Origin: Streptomyces sp. CB01580
GTDB lineage: Bacteria > Actinomycetota > Actinomycetes > Streptomycetales > Streptomycetaceae
Reading direction: 5' to 3'
Assembly (NCBI RefSeq): GCF_001905795.1
Contig: NZ_LIXJ01000006.1
Span: 186,001 to 250,000 of the forward strand
DNA length: 64,000 bases
The position numbers were made by a program, and so were the translations under genes. Each line of letters starts with the position of its first letter. The stretch's first letter is position 1. The notes under the pieces were generated by a model. That model saw only the letters and a list, made by a program, of their open reading frames with translations. It was not told the DNA's origin and ran no database searches. Below, in pieces: positions 12,601 through 18,917 of this stretch.

Positions 12601-13239
12601 CAGCAGCACGCCGCCGGCCAGCGCGAGGTCGGTCTCGCGGTGGTGCAGGCTCCGGCAGGCGAGGTGCACCGCGACCAGGGAGGAACTGCAGGCGGTGTCG
12701 ATCGACAGGCTGGGTCCCCGGAAGTCGAAGCAGTACGAGAGACGGTTCGAGACCATCGTCATCATGGTGCCGGTGGCGGTGTGGGCGGCCAGTGAACCGA
12801 AGCCCAGGTCGGAAAACTGGAGGATCTTGTAGTCGAGCGTGAACGCCCCGACGAACACGGCGGCGTTGCTCCCGGCGAGCTCCGCGGGCCGCTGGCCGCC
12901 GTCCTCCAACGCCTCCCAGGCCACCTCCAGCAGCTTGCGCTGCTGCGGGTCCATGTGGTCGGCCTCGCGCGGGCTGATGCCGAAGAACCCGGGGTCGAAC
13001 TCGTCGAATCCGTCGATGTATCCGCCCCGGCGGCCGACGAGGCGTCCCGGCTTGTCCTTGTGCCGGCTGCCCAGCGTCGTGACGTCGTAGCGGTCGGCCG
13101 GCGTCGATGTGATGCAGTCCTTGCCCTCCATGAGGTTCTGCCAGTAGGTGCGGTGGTCGGACGCACCGCCGGGCAGTCGGCAGCCCATGCCGATGATCGC
13201 TACTTTGTCGCTCACAGAGGCACTGTTCACGTCGGGCAA
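3673..13239 (-). CDS. ftdB: Iterative PKS-NRPS hybrid synthetase for polycyclic tetramate macrolactams (ftdB type)
   Basis: A protein of about 3188 residues with domain order KS-AT-DH-KR-ACP-C-A-PCP-TE. Seen in sequence: KS DTACSSS (Cys about 184); AT GHSTG (Ser about 636); DH DDHRIQS (His about 934); KR TGAFGALG with Tyr about 1643; ACP GLDSLL (Ser about 1805); C HHIISDA (about 1998); A HTSGSTG (about 2500); PCP GGSS (Ser about 2912); TE GYSLGG (Ser about 3033). This is the one-protein architecture of HSAF, frontalamide and ikarugamycin synthases, which build two polyene chains iteratively and join them to ornithine. My hand-read A-domain code is D-V-G-E-L-V-S-I-D, close to ornithine codes. 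The start is taken as TTG 13239, seven bases after a GGAG; a GTG at 13272 is in frame but poorly placed. Confidence 0.95.
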   Translation of the reverse strand: MPDVNSASVSDKVAIIGMGCRLPGGASDHRTYWQNLMEGKDCITSTPADRYDVTTLGSRHKDKPGRLVGRRGGYIDGFDEFDPGFFGISPREADHMDPQQRKLLEVAWEALEDGGQRPAELAGSNAAVFVGAFTLDYKILQFSDLGFGSLAAHTATGTMMTMVSNRLSYCFDFRGPSLSIDTACSSSLVAVHLACRSLHHRETDLALAGGVLLHMAPQYTIAETKGGFLSPDGRSRTFDAAADGYVRAEGVGMVALKRLDDALRDGDPIHAVILGTGVNQDGRTNGITVPSADAQVRLIRSVCAGAGITPGELQYVEAHGTSTPVGDPIEANALSRALAEGRRPGDPCYVGSVKTNIGHTESAAGVAGLIKTVLCLKHRRIPPHINLDRISPAVDAASAPYRIPTEPTDWPAHEGPARAGVNSFGFGGTNAHVVLEEAPEREAPRTAHEERPWNVLPLSARTPESLPDVAEGIRRELAGAHGPTAPLPDLAYTLARRRQHLESRLGVVYSSPAELDEGLTAFLRGETHPRVVQGRRLDPEQRGLVWVFTGMGPQWWGMGRRLLEGDAAFRDAVTRCDRAIHELAGWSLIDEMTADEADSRMAETWLAQPANFALQLGLAAMWRRHGVRPDALVGHSTGEIAAFYEAGVYTLDDAVRIVVHRSRLQQMLTGTGTMLAVSLPEEEAQTRAAAYGDRVSVAAVNSPSAVTLAGERDALAELAEELRAEQVFAKFLTVEVPYHSAGMEAIKDELLASLDGLEPRPATVPLYLTGQEGTAHGPELDAEYWWKNVRDRVRFRSAVDRLADDGYRLFLEIGPHPVLGHSIRECLDGRGTTARTLPSIRRQENEPERFAASLAHLHTLGVPIAWDTLHPAGTPVTLPRYPWKRDRYWTEPGPVAQVRLGRTDHPLLGRRTTHTEPTWHTALDTERLPYLDDHRIQSTVVFPAAGYLEMAIQAVRALTGGAHAVLTDIELRKALFLPEGEDRAVRLTLSSRNASFTIASAGEDENDRAVHASGVVRSGQPRPFGPPADIEAVRARMRRRLDSEGCYAELAALGYHYGPAFRAVEEVRIGHGEVLARLRPPAVIGDDAAGHHIHPVLLDGCFQSLLTTRLLDDGTDRPNSGIRLPLSIDEVCLAPVGDRPLWVHATVTREDADELVGNIAVYTDDGEPLGNIRGFRAADVEKASTAVGLGTIDSWLAETVWTELPPLGENENTDENRKPDADEARTGTDRATGGGWLVFADSRGVGDALSALLAARGERCHLVRPGETYRRSDDGREFTIAPGSVVDLERLLTDLAGAGHGESGPRTGSHGTDGTPAADGRDGAAPLPTTVVHLWNLDLPRLAEATRRDLAHHRDTGAYSLITLARTLLRHGASGRLHIATRGAQHVEPAETVEPLGAPAWGVGRVLRHQELLSHPGKLIDLDPRPGAGEGAQAEAAALLREILTEDEEEIALRGTRRLTSRARRAEGLTRPLPLRLRADGDYVVTGAFGALGRLLCRTLVRRGARGLVLIGRTTLPDRTAWRDLAPDTAEGRAAAFVKELEALGARVVMAPLDITDEEAFTAWLDAHRRTDPLPVRGVFHLAGQVRDTLVADMDHRTFTDAHDPKAVGAYLLHRHLRDEPLDHFVLFASIASLLTTAGQTNYAAGNAFLDALAHHRRSLGLPALSVDWGPWATGMIEELGLVGHYLHSRGMSSLAPDVGMAVLERVIGQDRAQLLVATVVDWPVFLAWYASPPALVGELAATARAATADAGAGDGLLDTFREADAAERLALVTRRFTAVAASVLRAGPEQIDPQAGLNALGLDSLLAMELRARLGAELGVAPPVVALLSGTTAGELVVQLHDSLAEAVALEAGGGDKAAVEVFEDEFRHPLTQNQKALWFLRQLNPEGYAYNIGGAVEVRVALDPDLMFEAVRHLVARHPALRTNFLTVDGLPMQQVSPDPSPDLALFDVQDQEWEDIHRTIVAEYRKPYDLAHDPLFRFRLFKRGPDRWVIMKAVHHIISDAISTFTFIEELLAVYEGLRQGRAPSLPPVAARYLDFLNAQNRFLAGPSAQRMLDYWRSHLPDEVPVLELPTDRPRPAVQTHNGASEFFVLDTALTARVHALARRHDVTPFMVLLGAYYVLLQRYSGQDHVIVGSPVTGRTEQEFASVYGYFVNPLPLHGDLSGEPSVAELLQQVRTTVLGGLDNQEYPFVLLVDRLGLQHDPSRSAVFQAMFILLTHKVATEKYGYRLEYIELPEEEGQFEVTLSVYEDEADHRFHCVLKYNTDLFEAETMRRMASHYTRILDSMTRAAAEHPVTRLEMLGARERERLVGEWSGAGRRTASPEPEKPGTGGVRPVHELIVEAAARCPDAVAVTVPAPRGPALRLTYAELDRRSDHLASRLREQGAGGGSTVALCLDKSPDLVVALLAVLKAGGAYLPVPPDHPADRVARTLRTAGATLALVEDGIARKRFAGLPVRALTLHDLYEAAPASQDRQASASGSGQPPAPDTPPPAAVPPVDLDAPAYVIHTSGSTGLPKAVQVSHRNLASAYRAWLDEYRLDRDVRVHLQMAAPSFDVFTGDLVRALCSGGTLVLVDRDLLFDTERLHRTMREEHVDCAEFVPAVVRGLMDHCEREGHRLEFMRLLVVGSDAWKVGEYRRLRDLCGPHTRVLNSYGLTEATIDSACFEGPADDLEPGRTVPIGRPLGNSTLHVLDRHGEPVPPGVPGELWIGGEGVALGYAGDPRQTAERFVTRTLGREPEALPLRLYRTGDAAHWDTHGVVHLLGRVDGQIKLRGHRIEIGEIETHLAGWPQLARTVVTVRPDARGEDALCAYCVPVPGAELDRRALRRHLADLLPAHMIPAHFVTLAQLPLTANGKVDLAGLPEPRPDTAEEPEETPGTPFEVSMARHWRELLGLERVGATYEFFEAGGSSIKLIELIHRLRQEFGVGIPVSLLYRVTTLQGMAATVERLATGGLADDLSCLDFNTDREQTLFCFPPAGGHGLVYRTFAAGLTEHRLVAFNYVPGEDKTARYADLVESMQPEGGIRLLGYSLGGNLAFEVAKELEGRGRDVAHVIVLDSHRITEPYVPGPEHFEIFEAELAEHLLKHTGSEIVARETLEHAAEYLAFCGRHPNLGTVSATVSVVTDEEKTALYTADARGTWHGSSATATAVLRGSGIHADMLDPKHAARNADLVRGILQEGGGHDR

Positions 13240-13320
13240 GGTCGTACTCCTCAAGTCGTGGCGCCGGGGCACGGCAGGTATCGGGAGGGCTGTCCGGGTC
13301 GTCCGGACGATCGGGAACGG

Positions 13321-14262
13321 TCAGACGGGACCGGGCCCGGCTCTCTTCGTGCGGCGCCAGGGGTGGAGAAGGGTGGAGGTGATCTCACCTGTCGGCGGGA
13401 ACGACGCGGGGTCGACGAGTCCGACCGCGACCGGTTCCCTGCCGGGCCGCCAGGTGTAACTGTCGAAGAGGTGGTCCCAGATCGACAGGTCCGACCCGTA
13501 GTGGCCCGCCTCGGACAGGTCGGTGCTGTGGTGCAGACGGTGCTGTTCGGGGCTGGCGAGCACATGGTTGAGCCGGCCGATGCGCACGTCGATGTTGGCG
13601 TGGACGAAATATCCCTGGGCTGCCACGAAAAGTCCCACGACGAGCACGGATTCGCGCGAGAACCCGACCAGCGCCAGAGCCAGCTGGACGAAACCCTGGG
13701 CGAGCGCGATGTCCATGACGTGATTGACGCCGTTGTTGGCGACGTTGACCTTGTCCGGCACGTGGTGCACGCCGTGGAATCGCCACAATATCGGGTTGGT
13801 GTGACCGAGCCGGTGCACGATATAACTCGCCAGCGAGCCCGTCAGAAGTGCGGCGGGGATTTCTTCCCAGAGGTCGAGCACGGGCTCTTCGGGCGTCAGC
13901 ACGGATACGGTCGCGGTGACCATGTACTGGGCCATTCCGCTGGCCGCCATCGTGAGCAGGAAATAGACGCCGTACCAGCGCCATTCACCGGGGCTCGGAT
14001 GCCAGGAACGCTGATAGGGAATCAACCTTTCGAGGGCGGTGAGGTAGGCGACGGTGCCGAGCAGGAAGATCGTGCTCACGCTGCCCGGTTCCCAGTCGAA
14101 CCGCAGTGCCGCCGTCGCCACCGATATCGCGGCGAGCAGCAGGACCGGGTACGCCGACACCCTGAGCAGGCCACGCGCCCGGGAAGCGGGGGAACCCTTC
14201 CCCTCCGCCGGGCCGGCGCCCGGTTCCGGACCACCACCCGGCACGGGTTCGCAATTTTCCAT
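13321..14262 (-). CDS. ftdA: Membrane fatty-acid/sterol hydroxylase (PTM cluster, ftdA type)
   Basis: A 313-residue di-iron membrane hydroxylase/desaturase. It has several hydrophobic helices (about residues 35-55, 60-80, 95-120, 130-150, 195-220) and the histidine clusters HRLGH, HGVHH and HRLHH expected of the fatty acid hydroxylase superfamily. As first gene of the PTM operon it matches FtdA/SGR815-type enzymes, which hydroxylate the ornithine-derived part (C-3) of the tetramate macrolactam. The function is inferred from family and position. The gap to the synthetase start is about 80 bases. Upstream lies a region of about 1 kb with no convincing gene, which should carry the operon promoter. 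Confidence 0.9.
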   Translation of the reverse strand: MENCEPVPGGGPEPGAGPAEGKGSPASRARGLLRVSAYPVLLLAAISVATAALRFDWEPGSVSTIFLLGTVAYLTALERLIPYQRSWHPSPGEWRWYGVYFLLTMAASGMAQYMVTATVSVLTPEEPVLDLWEEIPAALLTGSLASYIVHRLGHTNPILWRFHGVHHVPDKVNVANNGVNHVMDIALAQGFVQLALALVGFSRESVLVVGLFVAAQGYFVHANIDVRIGRLNHVLASPEQHRLHHSTDLSEAGHYGSDLSIWDHLFDSYTWRPGREPVAVGLVDPASFPPTGEITSTLLHPWRRTKRAGPGPV

Positions 14263-15321
14263 CCGGCAGCACCTTCATGAATTACGGCACAGAAAATGCG
14301 CAGACCACGAATAGCGGACTGACGACTTTCCTGCGGGCACGCGATACCGGCGAACGGAAGCCGGTATTCACGCATGAGCCATTGACGTACGGGGACCGAT
14401 ACGGACCGCTTCACGACCCCCCGCACCGCCGGGCGGGGTCACCGAGCGAACCCGCTCCTTTTCTTTTCCCCTCCCGACGCCGCCAACCGTCGGATTCCAG
14501 CCGCGTATCGGCGGGGTGCGCGGACACCGGACACCCCGTCAGCTGTCTGCTTTTCAATGAACCAGACGGACCAGCCGGGCGGAATGGGAAAATTCACCCC
14601 ACCCCAAGTGGACTGCTAATCATATTGATTACTTATTGGCTTTCATATTTTCCAATGCCTCATGCGCATCGCTCTCCATGGCAGATCGGCGACAGATGTC
14701 CCGGAACAGGCCGCGCCGGAACGGAAAATCCGTGCGCCCACCGGGCTCTCGTCCGTGCAAACCGGGGCGAACGCGCGGTTCGTCGCCGGAATCCACCACG
14801 CGACAGGCGGTGTCGGCACCTTCCGGGCCACACCTCGACCGCCGGCGCGAGCAGGGCGACGCACCGGGCACCAAAGCGTTCCGGGATGGCTCATTAGCGT
14901 CGGATCCTGAGCGTGACTCAGACCCGGTTCGCGTCGCCGGGGGACGCCCCCGGCGGCGTACGGGCGTTCTGTGGCGTCGACCCGTTCCGATGCCCCTGCC
15001 GTCGGCCGGAGACGGTGAACCCGCTCGCCCCCTCGCCGGGCCTTCGGGCGTCACCCCGAAACGGGCACCGCATTCTTCCGGGCGGAGAGAGCCGATCCCC
15101 GTCACAGGACCATGAGGGCGGCGGGCGGAGGCTGCACGACGGACTCGCCGCACGTCTGCCGCGAGAGTTCGTGGACGTGACCGACGAGGAGGAGCCCGTA
15201 CGCATCGCGGCGTTGCCGACGCACGGCGAGGCGGACGGCAGCCCGTTCGCCCGACCGCGCGCGACAGCCGCGGCGGGGTGGCCGGGGCATGGTGGGAGAT
15301 GACGCCCCGACGTGCGTCACC
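14263..15321. other. Long non-coding stretch upstream of the PTM operon
   Basis: I see no convincing gene in these roughly 1060 bases. Open frames here are Arg/Pro/Gly-rich and lack family motifs. At about 14610-14660 there is an AT-rich island, unusual for this window, holding a palindrome (listed separately). It is the likely promoter region for the PTM operon on the minus strand. A short stretch at about 15160-15230 in the plus direction (reading FVDVTDEEEPVRIAALP) looks somewhat protein-like and could be the decayed end of a lost gene, but I cannot name it. Confidence 0.5.
14617..14631. promoter_or_regulatory. Candidate operator palindrome upstream of the PTM operon
   Basis: A perfect interrupted palindrome, TAATCA-TAT-TGATTA, sits in an AT-rich island about 355 bases upstream of the ftdA-type start. 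Its low GC content against very GC-rich surroundings suggests a protein-binding or promoter element. No regulator gene lies next to it in the window. Its role is inference. Confidence 0.35.
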
Positions 15322-16182
15322 TCACCGGGGCGCGTCCCGCCGCGTGCGCAGGACGGTGGCCACGGATTCCAGGACCTGGACGGGGCGCAGCAGGTCCGCG
15401 TAGGCGATCGGGGGCCTGCCCGTGCGGACCATTCCGAGAAACGCCTCGAGGCCCGGCACGCAGTAGTGCGCGTCGAGGGCGAGGGTCTGCTCGGCCATGG
15501 TGTCCTGAGTGAATGTCATTCCGTGGAAGGGGATCTGGTGGGTGCCGGTGGGCTTGACGAGATTCACGACGACACGGGTGACGCCCGCCGTGAACGTGGC
15601 GGTGACGGTGGTGTCGGTGGTGTCCGTACGCACGTCGGAGATCTCTCCGGGGGCGAGCCTGAGCGCGAGATCCACCGGGTGGATTCCGTAGAAGAAGATC
15701 CCTCCGTGTTCGCCTTCGGGGTCGGCGGGGCCGGAGACGACGACCAGGTGCGGCCGGCCGCCGCGCGTGGACCGGGCCACCAATGCCTCGGCGTCGGGTA
15801 TCCAGCGGAGGGCCGAGGACGAGGTGAGCGGCGCGTCGTGGGCCAGCGCGGTGTCGATCATGGCCTGGGCGTCCTCGACGGTGCAGGCCAGCGGCTTGTC
15901 GACGAAGACCGGCAGCCCCTCGGCGAGGAAGGGGATCGCGTGGTCGCGGTGGTGCGCGCCGTTGCGGTCCGCGACGACGACGGCGTCCACCAGGCCGAGC
16001 AGGTCGGAGGGGGTGTCGACGATCCTCGTCGTCCCGCCGGTGGCCGCGAGTGCCTCGTTGCGTGGGCTGCGTCCGCCGCTCAGGGCCACGACACGGGCGT
16101 CGCCACCCGCGCGGCGGACGTTGAGGTGGTCGACGATGTGGTCGACGTGGCTGTTCTCGGTTCCGACGATCCCAATGCGCAT
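15322..16182 (-). CDS. Gfo/Idh/MocA family NAD(P)-dependent oxidoreductase
   Basis: A 286-residue protein of the glucose-fructose/inositol dehydrogenase superfamily. The N-terminus carries the Rossmann start (RIGIVGTENSHVDH), with a VDKPLA motif near residue 94 equivalent to the family's EKP signature, and a C-terminal alpha/beta domain containing GIHPVDLALRL. At 286 residues it is shorter than the usual 330-390. ATG at 16180-16182. It is separated from the PTM operon by about 1 kb and from the SUKH gene by 132 bases, so it is probably a separate transcription unit. Substrate cannot be inferred; a sugar or cyclitol is usual for the family. Confidence 0.85.
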   Translation of the reverse strand: MRIGIVGTENSHVDHIVDHLNVRRAGGDARVVALSGGRSPRNEALAATGGTTRIVDTPSDLLGLVDAVVVADRNGAHHRDHAIPFLAEGLPVFVDKPLACTVEDAQAMIDTALAHDAPLTSSSALRWIPDAEALVARSTRGGRPHLVVVSGPADPEGEHGGIFFYGIHPVDLALRLAPGEISDVRTDTTDTTVTATFTAGVTRVVVNLVKPTGTHQIPFHGMTFTQDTMAEQTLALDAHYCVPGLEAFLGMVRTGRPPIAYADLLRPVQVLESVATVLRTRRDAPR

Positions 16183-16314
16183 CGGGAGAGGCTACCTCCA
16201 CGGTGTCGAGCCGACCGGCCGGGCTCCCCGGTGGCCACCGGGCGGTGATGTGCCGACCGCGCGAGCGCCGGTCGCGGGGGCCGGTCGCCGCGCGTCGTCG
16301 CATCGGCCGTCCCG

Positions 16315-17082
16315 TCAGGCCGACGGGCCACCCGCGCGCAGCCAGCCGAGCAGGTCGTCCGTCATCAGGTCGCCGTTCGTCTCGATGTGCTCGTCGATCG
16401 CCCCGAGATCCAGGCGGAACACACGGGTGCGGTCCCGGCCGTGACGGCGCATGAACAGTCCATGGCCCCCGCTGTCGTCGCCGATCAGCACCCAGTGGGG
16501 CGCATACTGGCCGACCTCGAAGGTCTCGTTGCGTTCCGTGAGGCTGTGCGGTCCGTAGATCTGGACGCCGTTGTCGAGCAGGACTCCCGGCGTCGACCGC
16601 CACAGGCGGGCGACCGCGGGATTGGGGCCGTCCCGCAGTCCTCGCGCGAGCGCTTCCTGGACGGTGAGGAAGCCGGCGAAGGACTCCGCGACGGGGTACT
16701 CCTCGCCGTCCGTTCCGTCACGGCACACCACCGGGCATTCCCCGTCCCCCGCCTCGCCGTTCCGGTCGAGGGCGAAGCAGTAGCTGTCGCCGCAGTCGGG
16801 CTCGACGGCGAAGCACAGCCGGGCGCCGTCCAGACGCCAGTCGGCGGTGATGGACTCGTACACGTCGTCGGCGCAGTCGCCCGGTGGCACGGACGCGATC
16901 TCCGCGCGCCCGGCGCGGCCGTGGCCGAACCGCGCCAGCCACCACCGGTACGACGGCGGCAGCGGGCCGACGCGCGCCTCGGCCCGCCGGATCAGCGCCT
17001 CCGGCGCGGCGACGGCCCGCCCGCGGGCGGATTCCGGCGCCCCGTCGATCATGTCCCGAAGTTGAGTCAGATCAGGTCTCAC
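16315..17082 (-). CDS. SMI1/KNR4 (SUKH) family protein
   Basis: A 255-residue protein with SUKH features: the N-terminal segment PLPPSYRWWLARFG (family pattern of LP..Y...L...G), followed by alternating strands ending in EYPVAESFAGFL. The C-terminal third (about residues 165-255) looks like a second, separate domain with DDSGGHGLFM. Start taken as GTG 17080-17082 because the frame upstream of it is low-complexity; an ATG 11 codons downstream is the alternative. SUKH proteins often act as immunity factors against polymorphic or contact-dependent toxins. No toxin gene is visible nearby, so it may be an orphan immunity gene. It lies downstream of a HEAT-repeat gene in the same direction. Confidence 0.75.
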   Translation of the reverse strand: MRPDLTQLRDMIDGAPESARGRAVAAPEALIRRAEARVGPLPPSYRWWLARFGHGRAGRAEIASVPPGDCADDVYESITADWRLDGARLCFAVEPDCGDSYCFALDRNGEAGDGECPVVCRDGTDGEEYPVAESFAGFLTVQEALARGLRDGPNPAVARLWRSTPGVLLDNGVQIYGPHSLTERNETFEVGQYAPHWVLIGDDSGGHGLFMRRHGRDRTRVFRLDLGAIDEHIETNGDLMTDDLLGWLRAGGPSA

Positions 17083-17246
17083 GACGCGGAGTCTGCCAGG
17101 CCCCGCCGGGCCCGTGCGACGGGTGGCGGGACCGCGCGGGAGAGGACCGGACGAAACGGTCGGCGCGGGGCGGCGCACCGCCCCGCCGGTCGTCGGGCAA
17201 CGCACGCGTCGCGTGCTTCATGTGTACGTCGCCGTGCCCCGCGGGG

Positions 17247-18572
17247 CTACGGGGTGCCGGCCATGTACGCGGCCATCGCTTCCACGTCGCCCGGCAGACC
17301 GTAACTGCGCACGAGCATCATGAAGTTGCCGAAGCGTCTGCCACCCAGCAGCCAGGTCCCGGGCGACTCCGCGAGCACGCGGACCAGACGTCGCCGACGG
17401 TCGTCGAGGGCGGCGAACGGGGTCTCCTCGGGCAGGGCGCGTTCGGGAAACGCCAGTCGCAGTGCGGCCTGGGCCACGGGCAGCGCCTCGGTGCCGGACA
17501 CCTCCGGCAGCGAGGCCAGCAGCGCGGTGAACGTGTCCTCCGTGTACGCGTCGTCGAGCAGACACAGTGACAGCGCCGCGTGTCCCCGTACGTCGCCGTC
17601 GAAGAAAGGGATCTCGTCGCCCCGTTCCGCGAGCCCCGCAAGCCGGGACCGCAGCTCCTCGGCCGCCCGGTGTCCCGCCCCCGGCCCGTTCAGCCGGACC
17701 AGAGCCGTGGCGGCGCCCCAGCGCACCAGCTCCCTGGGGTCGTCGAGCACGGCCTCCAGCAGGGGCATCACGCTCCCCGTCCCGGGCGTGGCCAGCAGTC
17801 CGACGGCGACCAGGGCGGTGGCGGCGACGACCGGGTCCGGGTCGTCGGCCAGGGGTATCAGGGCGGGAAGGACGGCGGGGGCCTCCTCCGGGAACCAGGC
17901 CAGGGTGTGGGCGGCCGCCGCGCGGATCGCGGGGTCCTCGGCGCCGAGCAGGTCACGGACGAGAGGCAGCCCGGCGCGCACGGCGTCGTAGGTGGCGAGC
18001 TCGAAGAAGGCGTGCACGCGGCACTGTTCGGGCTCGGTGAGCTCGTCCAGGTACGCGTAGAGGGGCGGGAGCTCGTCCTCTTCCTCGTCGTCCTCCTCCT
18101 CGTCTTCCTCCTCCTCGTCTTCCTCCTCCTCGTCGTCCTCCTCTTCGTCGGCCGCGTCACCGGCTTCGGGGCGGGTGTCCGGCCGGTCCTGTTCCGCGGA
18201 CACGCGCGCCGCGGTGCCCGCCAGGAGCTCCGGCCCGCCCTCGGCGGCCTCCCGGTGGGCGGCGATCTCGTATCCGGTGGGGAGATGCGCCTCGTCGTAG
18301 CCGATCGCCAGGCCGGTCAGCAGCCCGAGGAGAGCCGGCCGCGTCGGCGTCGAGGCATCGGCGAGCAGCTCCAGCAGGAACGGCACCGCGGCGGCACTGG
18401 CCTCGTAACGGGTGCCCTGGTGGAAGACGTTCGCGTACAGCTCGCCCAGGGCCTTCTCCCGGACGGTGCGGTCGGGGGAGCGCAGGGCGCGGATCTGATC
18501 GGGGACGTCGGTGGCGCGTCCGTAGGCATGGGCCAGGTTCGCCCAATCCGGGGCGTCGAGAGTCTCAAGCAC
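17247..18572 (-). CDS. HEAT-repeat protein with long acidic linker
   Basis: A 441-residue soluble protein built of helical pairs typical of HEAT/PBS-lyase repeats (for example AAAHTLAWFPEEAPAVLPAL and a repeat with PVVAATALVAVGLLA). The N-terminal part (about 1-145) and the repeat block (about 170-400) are joined by a run of some 25 Glu/Asp residues (about 141-166), encoded by imperfect GAGGAGGAC-like repeats at about 18070-18160. Start is GTG 18570-18572. HEAT repeats mediate protein-protein contacts; no catalytic motif is seen. Adjacent same-strand SUKH gene suggests the two may belong to an immunity-type locus, but this is inference. Confidence 0.75.
   Translation of the reverse strand: MLETLDAPDWANLAHAYGRATDVPDQIRALRSPDRTVREKALGELYANVFHQGTRYEASAAAVPFLLELLADASTPTRPALLGLLTGLAIGYDEAHLPTGYEIAAHREAAEGGPELLAGTAARVSAEQDRPDTRPEAGDAADEEEDDEEEEDEEEEDEEEDDEEEDELPPLYAYLDELTEPEQCRVHAFFELATYDAVRAGLPLVRDLLGAEDPAIRAAAAHTLAWFPEEAPAVLPALIPLADDPDPVVAATALVAVGLLATPGTGSVMPLLEAVLDDPRELVRWGAATALVRLNGPGAGHRAAEELRSRLAGLAERGDEIPFFDGDVRGHAALSLCLLDDAYTEDTFTALLASLPEVSGTEALPVAQAALRLAFPERALPEETPFAALDDRRRRLVRVLAESPGTWLLGGRRFGNFMMLVRSYGLPGDVEAMAAYMAGTP
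18070..18160. repeat. Low-complexity acidic-codon repeat inside the HEAT-repeat gene
   Basis: On the plus strand this is a run of tandem cctcctcgtctt-like units, encoding the Glu/Asp linker of the HEAT-repeat protein. It is an imperfect triplet/nonamer repeat that could vary in length between strains by slippage without changing frame. Confidence 0.7.
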
Positions 18573-18917
18573 GTCGTCAGCGTCGCACAGGGGTGTGACA
18601 ACGCAGCGCCCGTCGCCGTCCCGCCCCTGGTCCCCGCTCCGTAGTGGGCACGTCCGCTTCCTCCGAGTGCGGACGAGGCCGGATCGCCGGGATCCGTCGG
18701 TGTCTCATCCACCGTGCCCTCGCCCGGCGTTCGGGTGCGGCCCGCCGCTTCACCACCACGGGACATCTGGTATGGACATGACCAATCTCTCCGACTACTC
18801 TCGAACTTGGTCTAGACCTAGTGCCTCTCGTGGTCATGTTCCGGTCGCGGCCTCGGCGGAGGAGACCTGTCCTCCCCACCCGTCTCGCAGCGCCCCCCAC
18901 CTCCTCAGGAGCGAAGC
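18573..18917. other. Divergent intergenic region between HEAT-repeat and LPMO genes
   Basis: About 345 bases without a convincing gene. It holds the DasR-like palindrome listed separately, and a more degenerate related element (TGGTATGGACATGACCA, about 18768-18784) slightly upstream. A purine-rich stretch ending AGGAGCGAAGC just before 18918 is the LPMO ribosome-binding site. Confidence 0.55.
18805..18822 (+). promoter_or_regulatory. DasR-responsive element (dre-like) upstream of the LPMO gene
   Basis: ACTTGGTCTAGACCTAGT contains the perfect palindrome GGTCTAGACC and closely resembles the known DasR element (ACTGGTCTAGACCACT), also the motif of Streptomyces chitinase promoters. It lies about 95 bases upstream of the LPMO start. 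Known of such sites: DasR represses chitin-utilisation genes and is released by glucosamine-6-phosphate. That this gene is regulated so is inferred from the match and from the gene's chitin-related function. Confidence 0.82.

Noticed and set aside
14629..15302. Overlapping open frames of 80-175 residues in the gap after the PTM operon
   Set aside because: No ribosome-binding sites, no family motifs and Arg/Pro/Gly composition on both strands; possible decayed coding was noted but not called as a gene.
17580..18644. Plus-strand frame rich in valine and leucine opposite the HEAT-repeat gene
   Set aside because: The apparent hydrophobic run is only the complement of the Glu/Asp linker codons, not a membrane segment.
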